Shown here: one piece after another, positions 62,839 through 64,000 of the stretch
Layout of the letters: every line of letters starts with the position of its first letter
How positions within the stretch are numbered: position 1 is the stretch's first letter
Assembly (NCBI GenBank): GCA_012038135.1
Contig: JAAVJQ010000010.1
Coordinates: 1 to 64,000, forward strand
DNA from: Salinimicrobium nanhaiense
GTDB lineage: Bacteria > Bacteroidota > Bacteroidia > Flavobacteriales > Flavobacteriaceae
DNA: 64,000 nt
Reading direction: 5' to 3'
Made by a program: the position numbers and the translations under genes
Notes under the pieces: generated by a model
The model's database searches: none
The model's input: the letters and a program-made list of their open reading frames with translations, nothing else
What the model was told of the DNA's origin: nothing

Positions 62839-64000
62839 ATGAGTTTAAGATTTTTCAAAAGTACATTTTTATTCCTACTTATCACCGCCACCGGTTGCGG
62901 AAACCAATCCGAGTCTAAGTCAGTTGCAATTGCTGAAGATGCCCGGGCCCAGGTTCATTCCTCTCTAAAAACAGGTGCTGAAAGAACCGCCGCATATTTG
63001 CCGCTTTTGAAAGGAAAGAAAGTGGGGCTGGTAGGGAACCAGACAAGTATCATCCAGACTGAAGCAGGAAACGTACACCTCGTAGATACCCTCCTGGCGC
63101 TTAATGTAGATCTCAGAAAAGTATTCGCTCCCGAACACGGCTTTCGGGGAACTGCCGACGCCGGAGAAGTCATTGAGGACGGTAGGGATCCAAAAACCGG
63201 ACTTCCGGTCTTCTCCCTCTACGGAAACAACAAAAAACCTTCCGCCGAACAGCTGAAGGATCTTGACATACTTATTTTTGATCTGCAGGATGTGGGAGTT
63301 CGCTTCTACACCTATATCTCTACCCTCCACTACGTCATGGAAGCAGCGGCCGAAAATGATCTTGAAGTCATTGTTTTAGACCGCCCAAACCCCAATGGCC
63401 ACTACGTAGATGGTCCTGTTCTGGAGCCCGCACACCAAAGCTTTGTTGGAATGCATCCTGTTCCCGTGGTACACGGAATGACCATAGGAGAATATGCACA
63501 AATGACCAACGGTGAAAAATGGTTGAAAAATGGGGTTCAGGCTCCGTTACAGGTGATCAAAATGGAAGGCTATGACAGGAATGAATCCTATGACCTCCCT
63601 ATTAAACCTTCACCAAACCTTCCAAATGCACAGGCCATAAATCTTTATCCAAGTCTTTGCTTTTTCGAAGGAACCAACGTAAATGCCGGCCGCGGAACCC
63701 AAAAGCAGTTCCAGGTCTTTGGCTCCCCTTACCTGCCTAAAGCAAAATATGATTTCTCTTACGTTCCCGAATCCAATGAAGGTGCTAAAAATCCGAAACA
63801 CCTGGGAAAAACCTGCTACGGAAAAGATCTTTCTGAAGAACCACGTCTGGACTACCTCAACCTTAAATGGCTGATAGAAGCCTACAACCACACCTCCAAA
63901 AAAGAAGAATTCTTCAATAATTTCTTTACTAAACTAGCGGGAACAACAAAGCTTCAGAAGCAAATTGAAGGTGGAATGAGTGGTGACGACATTCGTCGAA
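62839..64000 (+). CDS. NamZ / DUF1343 lipoprotein (5' part, cut by window edge)
   Basis: Open from ATG 62839 to the right edge, 387 codons visible, no stop. Lipoprotein signal MSLRFFKSTFLFLLITATGC with Cys20. Conserved DUF1343 blocks: LLKGKKVGLVGNQTS, VFAPEHGFRGTADAGE, DILIFDLQDVGVRFYTYI, VLDRPNPNG, NLYPSLCFFEGTNVNAGRGT. DUF1343 members include the exo-beta-N-acetylmuramidase NamZ, which trims peptidoglycan fragments. Glu in PEHGFRG and the Gly/Arg-rich loop fit that family. Likely periplasmic or outer-membrane peptidoglycan recycling. Confidence 0.93.
   Translation, partial: MSLRFFKSTFLFLLITATGCGNQSESKSVAIAEDARAQVHSSLKTGAERTAAYLPLLKGKKVGLVGNQTSIIQTEAGNVHLVDTLLALNVDLRKVFAPEHGFRGTADAGEVIEDGRDPKTGLPVFSLYGNNKKPSAEQLKDLDILIFDLQDVGVRFYTYISTLHYVMEAAAENDLEVIVLDRPNPNGHYVDGPVLEPAHQSFVGMHPVPVVHGMTIGEYAQMTNGEKWLKNGVQAPLQVIKMEGYDRNESYDLPIKPSPNLPNAQAINLYPSLCFFEGTNVNAGRGTQKQFQVFGSPYLPKAKYDFSYVPESNEGAKNPKHLGKTCYGKDLSEEPRLDYLNLKWLIEAYNHTSKKEEFFNNFFTKLAGTTKLQKQIEGGMSGDDIRR

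Overview
The window looks like a chromosomal segment of a marine-type Flavobacteriaceae bacterium (Bacteroidota), of roughly the Gramella/Christiangramia, Salegentibacter or Salinimicrobium kind. The genus is an inference. The reasons are the gene order rpsU - tyrosine recombinase - hpf - tRNA cluster - tuf - tRNA-Trp - secE - nusG - rplKAJL - rpoBC - DUF3467, the DUF4295 gene beside rpmG/rpmB/ftsY, promoters of the TTG...TAnnTTTG type, very few Shine-Dalgarno sequences, and many short REP-like words between genes. Most of the window is ordinary core genome; I see no prophage, transposase, CRISPR array or integrated island.

Layout. 1-1.2 kb: the 3' end of a cut gene, a small membrane protein and a membrane-anchored XRE regulator. 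1.3-5 kb (minus strand): secreted amidase, FtsY, DUF4295, L33 and L28. 5-8.5 kb: repeat-rich gap, then a four-gene minus-strand operon (exonuclease, FAH-family hydrolase, stand-alone HPt, CinA). 8.8-14 kb: branched-chain-type E2, RecR, Na+/solute symporter, CoA-binding protein, FabH paralogue. 14-27 kb: S9 peptidase, six-EF-hand secreted protein, HtpG, TPR hybrid histidine kinase, S1/P1 nuclease, alpha/beta hydrolase, HAD phosphatase, DUF819 transporter, DUF4369 lipoprotein. 27-30.5 kb: tRNA-Thr with 3'-end repeats, PTPS/QueD-like enzyme, Idi, RF3. 30.5-36.4 kb: mostly membrane proteins around a small winged-helix regulator. 36.5-52.1 kb: the transcription/translation super-cluster, read right to left. 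52.5-64 kb: acyl-CoA dehydrogenase, helix-hairpin-helix protein, AGCS symporter fused to extracytoplasmic domains, PspC, DUF2851, SGNH lipoprotein, cysteine synthase-like enzyme, LolC/E-type permease and the start of a NamZ/DUF1343 lipoprotein cut by the right edge.

Most interesting signals. (a) Two near-identical 17-bp inverted repeats (ACTTTG-N5-CAAAGT) sit over the predicted -7 elements of the two transcription units around the winged-helix gene, and look like its operators. (b) rpsU has an extended Shine-Dalgarno sequence, fitting bS21 autoregulation in Bacteroidota. (c) htpG has a sigma-54-like -24/-12 element next to a TGTCAG direct repeat. (d) tRNA-Thr (two loci), tRNA-Gly and tRNA-Trp are accompanied by partial copies of themselves joined to REP-like sequence, including a perfect 116-bp tandem duplication. 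No obviously new multi-gene defence or metabolic system was found.
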